A DNA stretch of 64,000 bases from Pseudonocardia ammonioxydans. Lineage in GTDB: Bacteria; Actinomycetota; Actinomycetes; Mycobacteriales; Pseudonocardiaceae. Below are positions 34,390-43,053 of this stretch, in pieces. The stretch is from NCBI RefSeq assembly GCF_900115005.1, contig NZ_FOUY01000021.1, positions 1 to 64,000 on the forward strand. The letters are read 5' to 3'. A program made the translations under genes and the position numbers. The notes beneath the pieces are model-generated. The model was given only the letters and a program-made list of their open reading frames with translations. It made no database searches and had not been told where the DNA came from. Position 1 is the first letter of the stretch, and each line of letters opens with the position of its first letter.

Positions 34390-35001
34390 ATGGAGCACGT
34401 CACCGACGAGGCGCGGCTGCGCGAGATCATCGGCGAGACCAGCGCCGCCATCCGGGACAAGGCCCGGGACCGCGTCGACCCGGTGACCGCGGAGTTCCTG
34501 GCCGCGTCACCGTTCTTCCTGCTGGCCACGACCGGGCCGGACGGCGTCGACGTCTCCCCGCGCGGCGATCCCGCCGGGTGTGCGCTGGTGCTCGACGAGC
34601 ACACGATCGCGTTCGCCGACCGCAAGGGGAACCGCAAGCTGGACTCGCTGCGCAACATCCTGCACGACCCCCGGGTCGGGATGCTCTTCATGGTCCCGGG
34701 CTCGAACGACACCGTGCGGGTCAACGGCCGGGCCCGGATCGTGCACCACCCGGACTTCGCCGAGCGGCTCACGGTGCGGGGGTCGGCCCCGGAGCTGGCG
34801 GTCGTCGTCGACATCGACGAGCTGTACCTGCACTGCGCGAAGGCGTTCCTGCGGTCGTCGCTGTGGGACCCCGCGACGTGGCCCGCGAAGGGCGAGGTGC
34901 CCAGCGCCGGGAAGCTCGTGAAGGGGCAGTACGGCATCCCGGGCCCGGCCCGGCTGATCGACGCGGCGTTCCGGCGCGAGGCGAAGGCCAACCAGTACTG
35001 A
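34390..35001 (+). CDS. Pyridoxamine-5'-phosphate-oxidase-like flavin protein
   Basis: 203 residues. A split-barrel FMN domain: FFLLATTGPDGVDVSPRGD, the strand VLDEHTIAFADRKGNRK and DPRVGMLFMVPGSNDTVRVNGRARI. The ending PAKGEVPSAGKLVKGQYG matches the MSMEG_1061-type subfamily. The subfamily is uncharacterised; related proteins bind FMN, F420 or heme. RBS GAGGGGGA lies just upstream of ATG 34390. The weak iron-box-like site nearby would suit a redox or iron-linked role, but this is only suggestive. Confidence 0.85.
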   Translation: MEHVTDEARLREIIGETSAAIRDKARDRVDPVTAEFLAASPFFLLATTGPDGVDVSPRGDPAGCALVLDEHTIAFADRKGNRKLDSLRNILHDPRVGMLFMVPGSNDTVRVNGRARIVHHPDFAERLTVRGSAPELAVVVDIDELYLHCAKAFLRSSLWDPATWPAKGEVPSAGKLVKGQYGIPGPARLIDAAFRREAKANQY

Positions 35002-35035
35002 CGCGCCGGCCCGCACGGCCCCCGGCAGGGGCGGG

Positions 35036-35998
35036 TCAGGCCCGCTCGAGCAGCCCCCGGATCCGGTCGTGCCGGGCCCGCCACCAGTCCGCCCGCTCCG
35101 CGGGCGCGGCGACGGCGTCCCGGTGCGCCGGCTCCGGCGCCCGGCGCGGCACGGGCAGCGTCCCGCCGACCGGGACGAGCCGGTCGGCGGCGGCGACCAC
35201 GTCGTCGGCCAGCAGCGACACCGTCCCCAGCCCGCAGGCGTGCCGCAGCTCGGGCAGCGCCCCGGCCAGGGCGAGCCCGGCGGCCAGCCCGACGCTCGAC
35301 TCCACCGCCGAGGACACCACGACCGGCAGCCCGCACTCCTCGGCGATCCGCAGCGCCCGGCGCACGCCGCCCAGCGGCGACACCTTGAGCACCACGACAT
35401 CGGCCGCCCCAGCCCGCACCACCCGCATCGGGTCCTCGGCGCGCCGGATCGACTCGTCGGCGGCGATCGGCACGTCGACCGCGCGCCGCACCCGCGCCAG
35501 GTCCTCCACCGCCGCGCACGGCTGCTCGACGTACTCGAGCCCGCCGGCGGCCGCGGTGAGCCTGCCGATCGCGGTGACCGCCTCGTCGGCGGACCAGCCC
35601 CCGTTCGCGTCCACCCGCACCAGGCCGGCCGGCCCCAGCGCGTCCCGGACGGCGGCGACCCGCTCCTCGTCCTCGGCCGCGGGCCTGCCACGCTCGGCGA
35701 CCTTGACCTTGGCCGTGCTGCAGCCCGACGCCCGCACGATCCGCTGCGCGTGCTCGGGCCCGACGGCCGGGACGGTGCAGTTCACCGGCACCCGCTCGCG
35801 CACCGGTGCGGGCCAGCCGTCCTCGGCCGCCTCCCGCGCGGCGGCCAGCCACGCGACGGCCTCGTGGTCGTCGTACTCGGTGAACGGGCAGAACTCCCCC
35901 CACCCGGCCGGGCCGGACAGCAGCATCCCCTCCCGCACGGTGATGCCGCGGAAGCGGGTGGTCATGGGGAGCGCATAGGTCCAGACGGAGCCGTCCAC
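35036..35998 (-). CDS. menC: o-Succinylbenzoate synthase
   Basis: 320 residues of the enolase superfamily. MenC dehydrates SHCHC to o-succinylbenzoate in menaquinone synthesis. Catalytic features: the KxK pair in TAKVKVAERG, metal ligands in VRVDANGG, LEYVEQP and AADESIR, and the second-shell lysine in VVLKVSPLGG. The gene is intact and convergent with the PNPOx-like gene. It is the direct next step after MenD, of which only a truncated copy lies in this window. Ends with a short charged tail (WWRARHDRIRGLLERA). Confidence 0.93.
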   Translation of the reverse strand: MDGSVWTYALPMTTRFRGITVREGMLLSGPAGWGEFCPFTEYDDHEAVAWLAAAREAAEDGWPAPVRERVPVNCTVPAVGPEHAQRIVRASGCSTAKVKVAERGRPAAEDEERVAAVRDALGPAGLVRVDANGGWSADEAVTAIGRLTAAAGGLEYVEQPCAAVEDLARVRRAVDVPIAADESIRRAEDPMRVVRAGAADVVVLKVSPLGGVRRALRIAEECGLPVVVSSAVESSVGLAAGLALAGALPELRHACGLGTVSLLADDVVAAADRLVPVGGTLPVPRRAPEPAHRDAVAAPAERADWWRARHDRIRGLLERA

Positions 35999-36014
35999 CC
36001 ACCCACGCTAATGC

Positions 36015-37468
36015 CTAGGCGAGGAGCTCGTGCGCGGCCGGGTCGACCCGTCGGGTCCGGCGCCGGAAGCTGAAGGTGTAGCCGGGCCAGAGCGTGCGGT
36101 TGCGGCCGTGCTCGTCGAGGTACCAGGAGGCGCAGCCGCCCGACCCCCAGACCGCGGCGCCGAGCCGTTCCTGCAGGTCGGCGTTGTGCGCGTGCTGCAC
36201 ATCTGACCGGGTGTCGATCGCGACGGCACCGTCGGCGTCGACCAGGCGCATCGCGTCCAGGACGTAGTTCAGCTGCGACTCGATCATCAGCACCATCGAG
36301 CTGTGCCCGAGCCCGGTGTTCGGACCGACGACCGTGAACAGGTTCGGGAACCCGGCGATCGTCGTGCCGTGGAACGCCTGCTGCCCGTCCCGCCAGAGGT
36401 CGGCCAGCTTGGTCCCGTCCCGGCCGCTGATCGACATCCGGCCCAGACCGTCGCCGACCCGGAACCCGGTCCCGAACACGATCACGTCCGCCGGGTGCTC
36501 GACCCCGTCGGCGGTGACGACACCGTGCTCGGTGATCCGCTCGATCCCGGCCGTCTCGACGGTGACGTCGTCGCGGCGCAGCGCCGGGTAGTAGTCGTTG
36601 CTCATCAGCACGCGCTTGCAGCCCAGCGTGAAGTCCGGGGTGACCTTCCGGCGCAGCGTCGCGTCGCCGGCGAAGGTGCGGCGCAGGTACAGCCGCACCG
36701 CCCGCTCGGCGAGCCGCATGATCCGCGGGTGCAGGAAGCCGACGACCATCGCCTCGTGCCGCCAGTACAGCGCGGTCCGGTAGGCGCGACGCAGGCCGGG
36801 GACGCGGCGGAACGCGCGCCGGGTCCGCTCACGGATCGGCTTGTCCGGCTTGGGCAGCACCCACGGCGCGGTCCGCTGGAACAGCGTGAGGTGCCCGGTC
36901 TCCCCGGCGACGGCGGGCACGAACTGGACGGCCGACGCACCGGTGCCGATCACCGCGACCCGCTTGCCGCGCAGGTCCACGGTGTGGTCCCACTGCGCGG
37001 AGTGGAACGCGCTGCCGGCGAACCGCTCGATGCCCTCGATCTCCGGGACGGCCGGTTCGTGCAGCGCCCCGGTGCCGAGGACGAGGTAGCGGGCGCGCAG
37101 CGTGCTGCCGTCGCCGAGCGTCACGTCCCAGGCCGCGCCGTCCCACTCGGCACCGGTCACCTGGGCGCCGAACCGGATCCGGTCGCGCAGCCGGTAGTGG
37201 TCGGCGACGTCCTCCAGGTAGGAGCGGATCTCGCCCTGCCGGGCGAACGTGCGGGTCCACTCGGTGTTCGGGAAGAACGAGAACGAGTACAGGTGCGACT
37301 CGACGTCGCAGGCGCAGCCCGGGTAGACGTTGTCCCGCCAGGTCCCGCCGAGCGTGTCGGCCTTCTCCAGCATCAGCCAGTCGGGACGGCCGGCCACGTC
37401 GAGCCGGACCGCGGCCCCGAGACCGGCAAACCGCTCCCGACGATGAGGGTGTCGACCTGCTCGGACAT
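36015..37468 (-). pseudogene. Flavin monooxygenase (Baeyer-Villiger type) with a frameshift in the FAD motif
   Basis: From ATG 37468 (GGAGGAG upstream) the frame reads MSEQVDTLIVGSG, then slips. One base too few at about 37427-37435 turns the expected GSGFAGLGAAVRLDVAG into an early stop, and the downstream frame continues to the normal C-terminus. Adding one base gives 484 residues. The remainder is a full enzyme: LGGTWRDNVYPGCACDV, NADPH motif VIGTGASAVQFVP and the BVMO fingerprint FQRTAPW. A shorter product could start at GTG 37397 but would lack the FAD motif. It is divergent from a TetR gene. Either a real mutation or a sequencing error. Confidence 0.8.
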
Positions 37469-37492
37469 GGGCTCCTCCGGGACCGCACGGGT

Positions 37493-37541
37493 GTTACCGG
37501 CGGTAACCTACCACGGGTAACCTACTGCCGGTAAGGTTCCG
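37493..37541. promoter_or_regulatory. TetR-type operator cluster between divergent genes
   Basis: An inverted repeat GTTACCG-G-CGGTAAC (37493-37507) is followed by GGTAACCTAC at 37502 and 37516 and GGTAAGG at 37530, that is, three GGTAA sites 14 bp apart. It separates the monooxygenase and TetR starts and probably controls both. Confidence 0.7.
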
Positions 37542-37544
37542 GTC

Positions 37545-38150
37545 GTGACCGCGCAGACCGCTCCCGGCCCCCGGCGCCGCGTCCCCCGCGCCGAACGGGA
37601 GCAGCAGATCGTGGACGCCGCGGTCGCGGTGTTCGGGGAGCGCGGGTACGCCGGCGCCTCGATGGACGCGGTCGCCGAGCGCGTGGGCGTGACCAAGCCG
37701 GTGCTCTACACCCACTTCGGCTCCAAGGAGGGCCTGCTGCTCGCCGCCATCGCGCGGGCCCGGGCCGAGCTGCTGGAGGTCATCACCGAGGCCGCGGCCC
37801 CCGCGCAGGACCCGGAGTCGATGCTGCGCAACGGCACGCTCGCGTTCTTCACCTACCTGGACCGGCGCGCCCCGGCCTGGCAGCTGTTCTGCTCCGAGGC
37901 CGGGGTGGCCGACGACGCGCTCGAGGAGATCCGCGCCCAGCAGACCGACTTCATCGCCGGCCTGCTCGCCGCCCAGGTCCCGGGCACCGCGCCGGAGCGG
38001 CTGACCGGCTGGGCGCAGGTGATCGTCGGGGCCTGCGAGCGGCTCGCGGTGTGGCGCGGGCAGGACGAGACCGTCACCGCGGAGCAGGCGACCGAGTACC
38101 TGATGGAGGTCGCCTGGACCGGGCTCGCGGGACTCCGCGGAACGCGCTGA
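37545..38150 (+). CDS. TetR/AcrR-family regulator
   Basis: 201 residues from GTG 37545. The N-terminal helix-turn-helix is clear: REQQIVDAAVAVFGERGYAG followed by MDAVAERVGVTKPVLYTHFG and SKEGLL (about residues 17-70). The C-terminal ligand domain includes QLFCSEAGVADDALEEIRAQ. It is divergent from the flavin monooxygenase gene with GGTAA-type operators between, so autoregulation and control of the monooxygenase are likely. A similar site before the AurF-like gene at 10 kb suggests a second target. Confidence 0.9.
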   Translation: MTAQTAPGPRRRVPRAEREQQIVDAAVAVFGERGYAGASMDAVAERVGVTKPVLYTHFGSKEGLLLAAIARARAELLEVITEAAAPAQDPESMLRNGTLAFFTYLDRRAPAWQLFCSEAGVADDALEEIRAQQTDFIAGLLAAQVPGTAPERLTGWAQVIVGACERLAVWRGQDETVTAEQATEYLMEVAWTGLAGLRGTR

Positions 38151-38176
38151 GCACCCGTCCGGGAGACTGGACGGCC

Positions 38177-38938
38177 ATGAGCACGACCGCGCCCCGCCTG
38201 CTGCAGGTGGCCCGCACCGAGCGGATCACACCCGGCATGATCCGGGTGACCCTGACCGGCGAGGAGCTGGCCGGATTCCCCGGTCACGGCCCCGACCGCC
38301 GGATCAAGATGTTCTTCCCGGTCGAGGGGCAGGACCGCCCGGCGATCCCCCGGGCCTCCACCGGCGGGCCGGTGTGGCCGGCCGGTGAGGCCCGTCCGGC
38401 GATCCGCACCTACACCGTCCGCCGGTTCGCCCCGGACGCCGGCGAGCACGGCGAGCTGGACGTGGACTTCGTGGTGCACGCCGGGCACGGCCCGGCCGCG
38501 GCGTGGGCGGTCGGGGCCGGGCCCGGCGACTGGGTCGGGGTGTCCGAGCCGGGCGGGCGGTGGGCCCCGGACCCGGCCGCCGAGCACCACCTGGTCATCG
38601 GCGACGAGTCGGCGCTGCCGGCGATCGCGACCGTGCTCGAGACGCTCGCCGCCGACCACCCGGACGTGCCGGTGCGGGCGATCGTCGAGGTCGCCGACGC
38701 GGGCGAGGAACAGGCACTGCCGGGCCACGCCCGGGTCGAGTGGGTGCACCGCGGGACCACACCCGCCGGGGAACCGCTGGTCGCGGCCGTGACGGCGGCC
38801 GAGCTGCCCACCGGGCGCGGCCAGGCGTGGCTGTCCGGGGAGTCGGCCGCGGTCAAGGACCTGCGGGCGCACCTGCTGACCGAGCGCGGCCTCGACCGGC
38901 GCGCCGTCTACGCGACGGGGTACTGGCGGGCCCGCTGA
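38177..38938 (+). CDS. Siderophore-interacting protein (ferric reductase family)
   Basis: 253 residues. The SIP family releases iron from ferric siderophores by reduction with NAD(P)H through bound FAD. Visible: the FAD-binding RTYTVRRF (about 77-84), DVDFVVHAGHGPAAAWA, HHLVIGDESALPAIATVLE in the NAD domain, and the C-terminal GYWRAR (normally YWRxG). It follows the TetR gene by 26 nt. ATG 38177 is preceded by GGGAGACTGGACG. The separate SIP here and the SIP-less IrtA-like exporter at 3.9 kb could be partners, but they are far apart. Confidence 0.88.
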   Translation: MSTTAPRLLQVARTERITPGMIRVTLTGEELAGFPGHGPDRRIKMFFPVEGQDRPAIPRASTGGPVWPAGEARPAIRTYTVRRFAPDAGEHGELDVDFVVHAGHGPAAAWAVGAGPGDWVGVSEPGGRWAPDPAAEHHLVIGDESALPAIATVLETLAADHPDVPVRAIVEVADAGEEQALPGHARVEWVHRGTTPAGEPLVAAVTAAELPTGRGQAWLSGESAAVKDLRAHLLTERGLDRRAVYATGYWRAR

Positions 38939-39732
38939 GCGGGCCGTCGATCCTGACCGGGCCGGCGGTCCTGCCCGGCCGGGGCCTCGGCGACCAGGTC
39001 CGCGGAGATCTCCCGGACCACGTCGTCCAGCGCCTCCTGCATCGTCTGCCGGAAGGCCGCCAGCAGCGACCGGGTCGCGACCGGCTGCAACGCTTCGACG
39101 GTGGTGCGCAGGTCGGCGACCCCGTCGCGGGGCATCCCGGCGGCGACGTGCGCCTGCCAGAGCTGCTCGCGGAACAGGCCGACGAAGACGTCGGCGATCT
39201 CCCGGGTCCGCTCCCGCAGCTCCACACCGACCTCGGCGACGGACTCCGGGGAGAGCCCGAGCGCGACGGCGTGCGCCCCGGCCCGCGCCAGTGCGGGGTT
39301 CAGGATCCGCAGGCGCCCCTCGGCCGGGCGCTCCACCACCCCGGTCGCGCCGAACACGTCGAGCACCCGCGCGGGCACGTCGCCACCGACCCAGCCGGGC
39401 CACGCGTTCTCGTCGATCTCGACGGGCTCCTCGGGCTCCCAGGGCGCGAGCATCCCGCGGTAGAGCCGCAGAGCCTCCTCGGCGCTGCCCGACGGCGTCT
39501 GGTGGATGAGCACGCCGATCGCGGCGAGCGAGAAGCCGCGCCGCTGCAGCCCGGCGATGAGCTCGAGCCGGGCCAGATGCTCCGGGCCGTACCAGGCGGT
39601 GCGCCCGCGCATCTCACCGGCCGGGAGCAGCCCGCGCGACAGGTGCGCGCGCACGTTGCGCACGGTCATCCCGGCCCGCTCCGCGAGCCGGTCGATGGTG
39701 CACTCGTCCCCACTCGGCGTCGGTCCGGGCAT
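38908..39732 (-). CDS. MerR-family regulator
   Basis: 274 residues. The N-terminal winged helix has CTIDRLAERAGMTVRNVRAH then RTAWYGPEHLARLELIAGLQ and RRGFSLAAIGVLI, with a long C-terminal domain of unknown ligand (about residues 100-255) and an Arg/Gln/Asp-rich tail. Its last 31 nt overlap the 3' end of the convergent SIP gene. No MerR-type operator was identified upstream. The length suggests a member with a helical effector domain rather than a small metal sensor. Confidence 0.85.
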   Translation of the reverse strand: MPGPTPSGDECTIDRLAERAGMTVRNVRAHLSRGLLPAGEMRGRTAWYGPEHLARLELIAGLQRRGFSLAAIGVLIHQTPSGSAEEALRLYRGMLAPWEPEEPVEIDENAWPGWVGGDVPARVLDVFGATGVVERPAEGRLRILNPALARAGAHAVALGLSPESVAEVGVELRERTREIADVFVGLFREQLWQAHVAAGMPRDGVADLRTTVEALQPVATRSLLAAFRQTMQEALDDVVREISADLVAEAPAGQDRRPGQDRRPAQRARQYPVA

Positions 39733-40039
39733 CGGTGCGGGACCCTACCGCGAACCGGTCGGCGGGGACATACGCCGACAGACCGACAGCCTCCGCCCGG
39801 ACGGCCCGGATCGGGACGACGACATCGCCGACTCCTCGGCACGCCCGCGATCGCTGCTGGTCGGCCGCGCCGAACCGGCGAACCTTGACATCGATGCCGC
39901 TCCGGCTAGTACGGTCCACATCGGCTGCACGCCCGTGGGCTGCGCCGATGTGGACCGGCCGACGGGTCCCCCTCCCTGCCGGCCGGTCCACCGGCTCGGC
40001 GCGGGGCTCCGACAGGACTCGCTCAGCGGCAGGACGCGT
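39733..40039. other. Intergenic region with a promoter-hairpin element
   Basis: No protein gene is supported in these 307 nt. They contain the perfect TTGACA and the long inverted repeat described separately at 39885-39957. The stretch is lower in GC than the flanking genes around 39880-39910. Confidence 0.5.
39885..39957 (+). promoter_or_regulatory. Promoter-like TTGACA/TAGTAC pair followed by a 14-bp inverted repeat
   Basis: TTGACA at 39885 and TAGTAC at 39907 are 16 nt apart. Transcription would start near the inverted repeat CGGTCCACATCGGC (39912-39925) whose exact complement is at 39944-39957, with an 18-nt loop holding GCCC-GT-GGGC. It could be a small RNA, an attenuator for the ligase gene at 40421, or an operator. 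Confidence 0.4.
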
Positions 40040-40240
40040 TCAGCGTCCGGCGTGCGCCGGCTGCGGCGTGCAGGACGGGCAGTCGCGCCACGGCAGCACC
40101 CGCGAGTCGGCCGGGCGGGCGGCCCCGCAGCGGCAGACACCGGCGAGACCGCCGGTGCCGGGCACGGTCTTCGCCGGACGCCCGGCACGGACGAGGGTGC
40201 GGCCGGAAGCGGACGTGCGGGCAGGCAGGTACAGGCGCAT
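40040..40240 (-). CDS. Small cysteine-containing protein (possible zinc ribbon)
   Basis: 66 residues from ATG 40240, with GGGGA 6 nt upstream. The C-terminal half has GVCRCG and, 18 residues on, CPSC, a CxC...CxxC pattern that could hold one zinc. The N-terminal half is basic. Codon use is compatible with a real gene, but length and evidence are slight. Its 3' end faces the MerR start across the hairpin region. Homologues in related genomes would settle it. Confidence 0.4.
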   Translation of the reverse strand: MRLYLPARTSASGRTLVRAGRPAKTVPGTGGLAGVCRCGAARPADSRVLPWRDCPSCTPQPAHAGR

Positions 40241-40420
40241 CAGGATCCCCGACGGAGTGTGTGGTGGTGGCGTGACGACCTGTGGGTCACCACGTGAAGG
40301 ACATCGTCATCACGCACCGGAACATGACGGGCGCGGACCGTGACGTCGCGCACAGGCTCGCGCACACCGCTGCGGACCGGGCCCGGCGCCCCCGCGCCGC
40401 GCCCTGCGAGACTGCGACCC

Positions 40421-42091
40421 ATGGCCGCATCCCCGCTGCTCCAGAACCTGTCCGCCACCGCGCGCACGGCCTACGAGCTCGGCAGCGGCACGGCCCGCGC
40501 AGCCGTGGCCCTGACCCGGTCCGGGGTGGTACGGCCGCTGGGCCCGGGCCGGCTGTACGGGATGGGCCGCGCCCTGCTGCGCTACGGCCACAGCGTCGCC
40601 GCCGCCTACTCGGTCGGCGCCGCGCGCCACCCGTACCGGCTGGCCGTCGTCGACGACCACGGGCTCACCACCTACGCCGAGCTCGACGAGCGCACCGACC
40701 GGCTCGGTCTCGCGCTGCTCGACTCGGGGGCCGGTCCCGGGGCACCGGTCGGGATCCTCTGCCGCAACTCCGCGGCCCCGGTCGAGGTGCTGGTCGCCGC
40801 CGGGAAGGTCGGCGCCGACGTCGTCCTGGTCAACACCGGGCTCTCCGCCGAGCAGCTGCGCGGTGTCCAGTCCCAGCAGCAGTTGCACACGATCGTCGCC
40901 GACCCGGAGTTCCGCGACGTCGTGCCGGACGGCCCGCGGCTCGTCCTGACCTCCACACCGGACGGTCCGCGGGCGGCGGGCGGGCGGGTGCTCGACGACC
41001 TCGAGCTCATGGTCGCCCGCGGCGGGCCGGGCGAGCTGCCGTTCCGCCCGCCGCGGTCCAAGCAGATCGTGCTGACCTCCGGCACCACCGGCACGCCGAA
41101 GGGCGCCAAGCGGCCGCACCCGTCCACGCTGGCCCCGGCCGCGTCGATCCTCTCCGCGATGCCGCTGCGCGCCGGCGAGACGGTGCACATCGCCGCCCCG
41201 CTGTTCCACACCTGGGGCAACGCCGGCCTGCTGCTCGCGGCGCTGCACGGGTCGACCGTCGTGCTGCGCCGCCGGTTCACCCCGGAGGGCTTCCTCGCCG
41301 CGGTCACCGAGCGCCGCGCCGACACGGTCTTCGCGGTGCCGGTGATGCTGCAGCGGCTGCTCGAGTCGGACGCGACCGGACCGGCCGGCGACTGGGGGGC
41401 GGAACACACGCCGCGGGTCGTCGCCGTCTCCGGCTCGGCGCTGCCCGGCGGGCAGGCAGTCGCGTTCATGGACCGCTTCGGGGACAACCTCTACAACCTC
41501 TACGGCTCCACCGAGGTGTCGTGGGTGTCGATCGCCGGCCCGGACGACCTGCGCGACGCCCCGGGCACGGCGGGCCGCGCCCCCGCCGGCACCACGCTGG
41601 TGATCCTCGACGAGCAGGACCGGCCGGCCGGGCCGGGCGTCGAGGGACGGGTGTTCGTCGGCAACGACCTGCCGTTCGAGGGCTACACCGGCGGGGAGGC
41701 CGGCCTCGAGGAGCGCGACGGGCTGCTCGGCACCGGCGACGTCGGGCACCTCGACGAACAGGGGCGGCTGTTCCTCACCGGCCGGGCCGACGACATGATC
41801 GTCTCCGGTGGCGAGAACGTGCATCCCGGGCCGGTCGAGGACCTGATCTCCGGGCTGGACGGGGTCCGGGAGGCCTGCGTGCTCGGCGTGGACGACCACG
41901 ACTTCGGCCAGCGCCTCGCCGCCTGGGTGGTGACCGAGCCGGGCGCGGACCTCACCGCCGACACGATCCGTGATCGGGTGAAATCCGATCTGGCGACGTT
42001 CGCGGTCCCCCGGGACGTGCACTTCCTCGACGAGCTCCCACGGAACCAGACCGGTAAGGTCCTGCGGAAACAGCTTCCGGGTCGTTCCTGA
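40421..42091 (+). CDS. AMP-binding acyl-CoA synthetase (FadD-type)
   Basis: 556 residues. The P-loop-like LTSGTTGTPKGAKRPHPST, NLYGSTEVSWVSIA, the GDVGHLDEQGRLFLTGRADD hinge (A8), SGGENVHPGPVED and the catalytic lysine segment NQTGKVLRK are all present. The enzyme activates a carboxylic acid with ATP and joins it to CoA; FadD2-like fatty-acid ligases are the closest type I recall. ATG 40421 is chosen because the ligase fold begins there. The next gene follows after 53 nt with its own iron box. Confidence 0.9.
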   Translation: MAASPLLQNLSATARTAYELGSGTARAAVALTRSGVVRPLGPGRLYGMGRALLRYGHSVAAAYSVGAARHPYRLAVVDDHGLTTYAELDERTDRLGLALLDSGAGPGAPVGILCRNSAAPVEVLVAAGKVGADVVLVNTGLSAEQLRGVQSQQQLHTIVADPEFRDVVPDGPRLVLTSTPDGPRAAGGRVLDDLELMVARGGPGELPFRPPRSKQIVLTSGTTGTPKGAKRPHPSTLAPAASILSAMPLRAGETVHIAAPLFHTWGNAGLLLAALHGSTVVLRRRFTPEGFLAAVTERRADTVFAVPVMLQRLLESDATGPAGDWGAEHTPRVVAVSGSALPGGQAVAFMDRFGDNLYNLYGSTEVSWVSIAGPDDLRDAPGTAGRAPAGTTLVILDEQDRPAGPGVEGRVFVGNDLPFEGYTGGEAGLEERDGLLGTGDVGHLDEQGRLFLTGRADDMIVSGGENVHPGPVEDLISGLDGVREACVLGVDDHDFGQRLAAWVVTEPGADLTADTIRDRVKSDLATFAVPRDVHFLDELPRNQTGKVLRKQLPGRS

Positions 42092-42116
42092 CACGACCAG
42101 GTGCCCGGGCTTGAAG

Positions 42117-42135
42117 TTAGGGCAACCTTGCCTAC
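42117..42135. promoter_or_regulatory. Candidate IdeR/DtxR iron box
   Basis: TTAGGGCAACCTTGCCTAC matches about 12 of 19 consensus positions, including the TTAGG and CCTA ends, and lies 10 nt before the ATG of the sucrase-ferredoxin-like gene. The spacing would let a bound repressor block transcription start. Confidence 0.6.
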
Positions 42136-42144
42136 ACTGGGCTG

Positions 42145-43053
42145 ATGACGGTCACCACCCCGCACGCCGGCCCGAGGGCCGCGGCGGCTCCCCTGCGCGC
42201 CGGGTGTTCCGCGCTCAGCGAGGAGGCCGGGGAACCGCTCGAGGGGACCGCACCCGCGGCCCGCCGGCTGATCGCCGTCGAACACGTGGGGGCCTGGCCC
42301 CGCACCGTGGCCGACCACGCCGACCCGGACGTCGCCGAGTTGTTCGGGCGGCTGCGCCGCGAGGACGTCCTGCTGCTGCTCATCCGCAGGCCCGGGCGCG
42401 CCGGACGGGACTGCGACGGGGCGCGCACCGTGTACGTCGCCGACCTCGCGCCGGGTGGGTCCCGGGTCACCGCGCGGACCGTCCGCAGCACCGACGACCT
42501 CGCCTCGATCGCCTTCGACCCCGGAGCAGGCGAGCCGGTCACCGACCCGGTGCTGCTGGTGTGCGCGCACGGCCGGCGCGACGTCTGCTGCGCGGTCCGC
42601 GGCCGCGCGCTCGCCTCCGAGCTGACCGGCGAGGGCGCCGACGTGTGGGAGTGCACCCACCTGGGCGGGCACCGGTTCGCCCCCACCGCGCTGGTGCTGC
42701 CGACCGGTTACGCCTACGGGCGGCTCGACACCGGCAGCGCGCTGGCCGCGCTGAAGGCCGCCGCCGGCGGTGACGTGGACCCGTGGTCGTGCCGCGGGCA
42801 CGTCGGGCTCGACCCCGTCGCGCAGGTCGCGGAGATGGCCGTGCGCGAGCACGCCGGGATCGGCGACGCCTCGGCGCTGCTGGTCGAGCCGGTCGACGGC
42901 CCGGGGCCGGTCACGGTCCGCAGCCGCGACGGCCGGTTGTGGACGGTCGAGGTCCGGGCCGACACCGGCCGTCCGGCGCAGCCGCCGTCCTGCGGGGCCG
43001 CGCTGGAGCCGGTGACACCGCTGGTCGCGGGCACCCCGCTCCTGTACTCATAG
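42145..43053 (+). CDS. Sucrase/ferredoxin-like (Apd1-type) iron-sulfur protein
   Basis: 302 residues. The thioredoxin-like ferredoxin domain carries CAHGRRDVCCAVRGR and ECTHLGGHRFAPTALVLPTG: the Cys and His residues that hold a [2Fe-2S] cluster in the Apd1-like family, then YGRL. The family is redox-linked and in actinomycetes often iron-regulated, and the box at 42117 fits that. ATG 42145 follows the box directly. The 3' end overlaps the convergent HAD gene by 6 nt. Confidence 0.85.
   Translation: MTVTTPHAGPRAAAAPLRAGCSALSEEAGEPLEGTAPAARRLIAVEHVGAWPRTVADHADPDVAELFGRLRREDVLLLLIRRPGRAGRDCDGARTVYVADLAPGGSRVTARTVRSTDDLASIAFDPGAGEPVTDPVLLVCAHGRRDVCCAVRGRALASELTGEGADVWECTHLGGHRFAPTALVLPTGYAYGRLDTGSALAALKAAAGGDVDPWSCRGHVGLDPVAQVAEMAVREHAGIGDASALLVEPVDGPGPVTVRSRDGRLWTVEVRADTGRPAQPPSCGAALEPVTPLVAGTPLLYS

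Noticed and set aside
30137-34486. A single plus-strand gene of about 1450 codons
   Set aside because: It is antisense to four well-recognised minus-strand genes; its Arg/Gly/Pro/His-rich translation is the usual shadow of GC-rich coding DNA.
38908-38938. Wrong end for the SIP or MerR gene because of their 31-nt overlap
   Set aside because: Both frames keep family-like C-termini to their stops; short convergent overlaps are common in such genomes.
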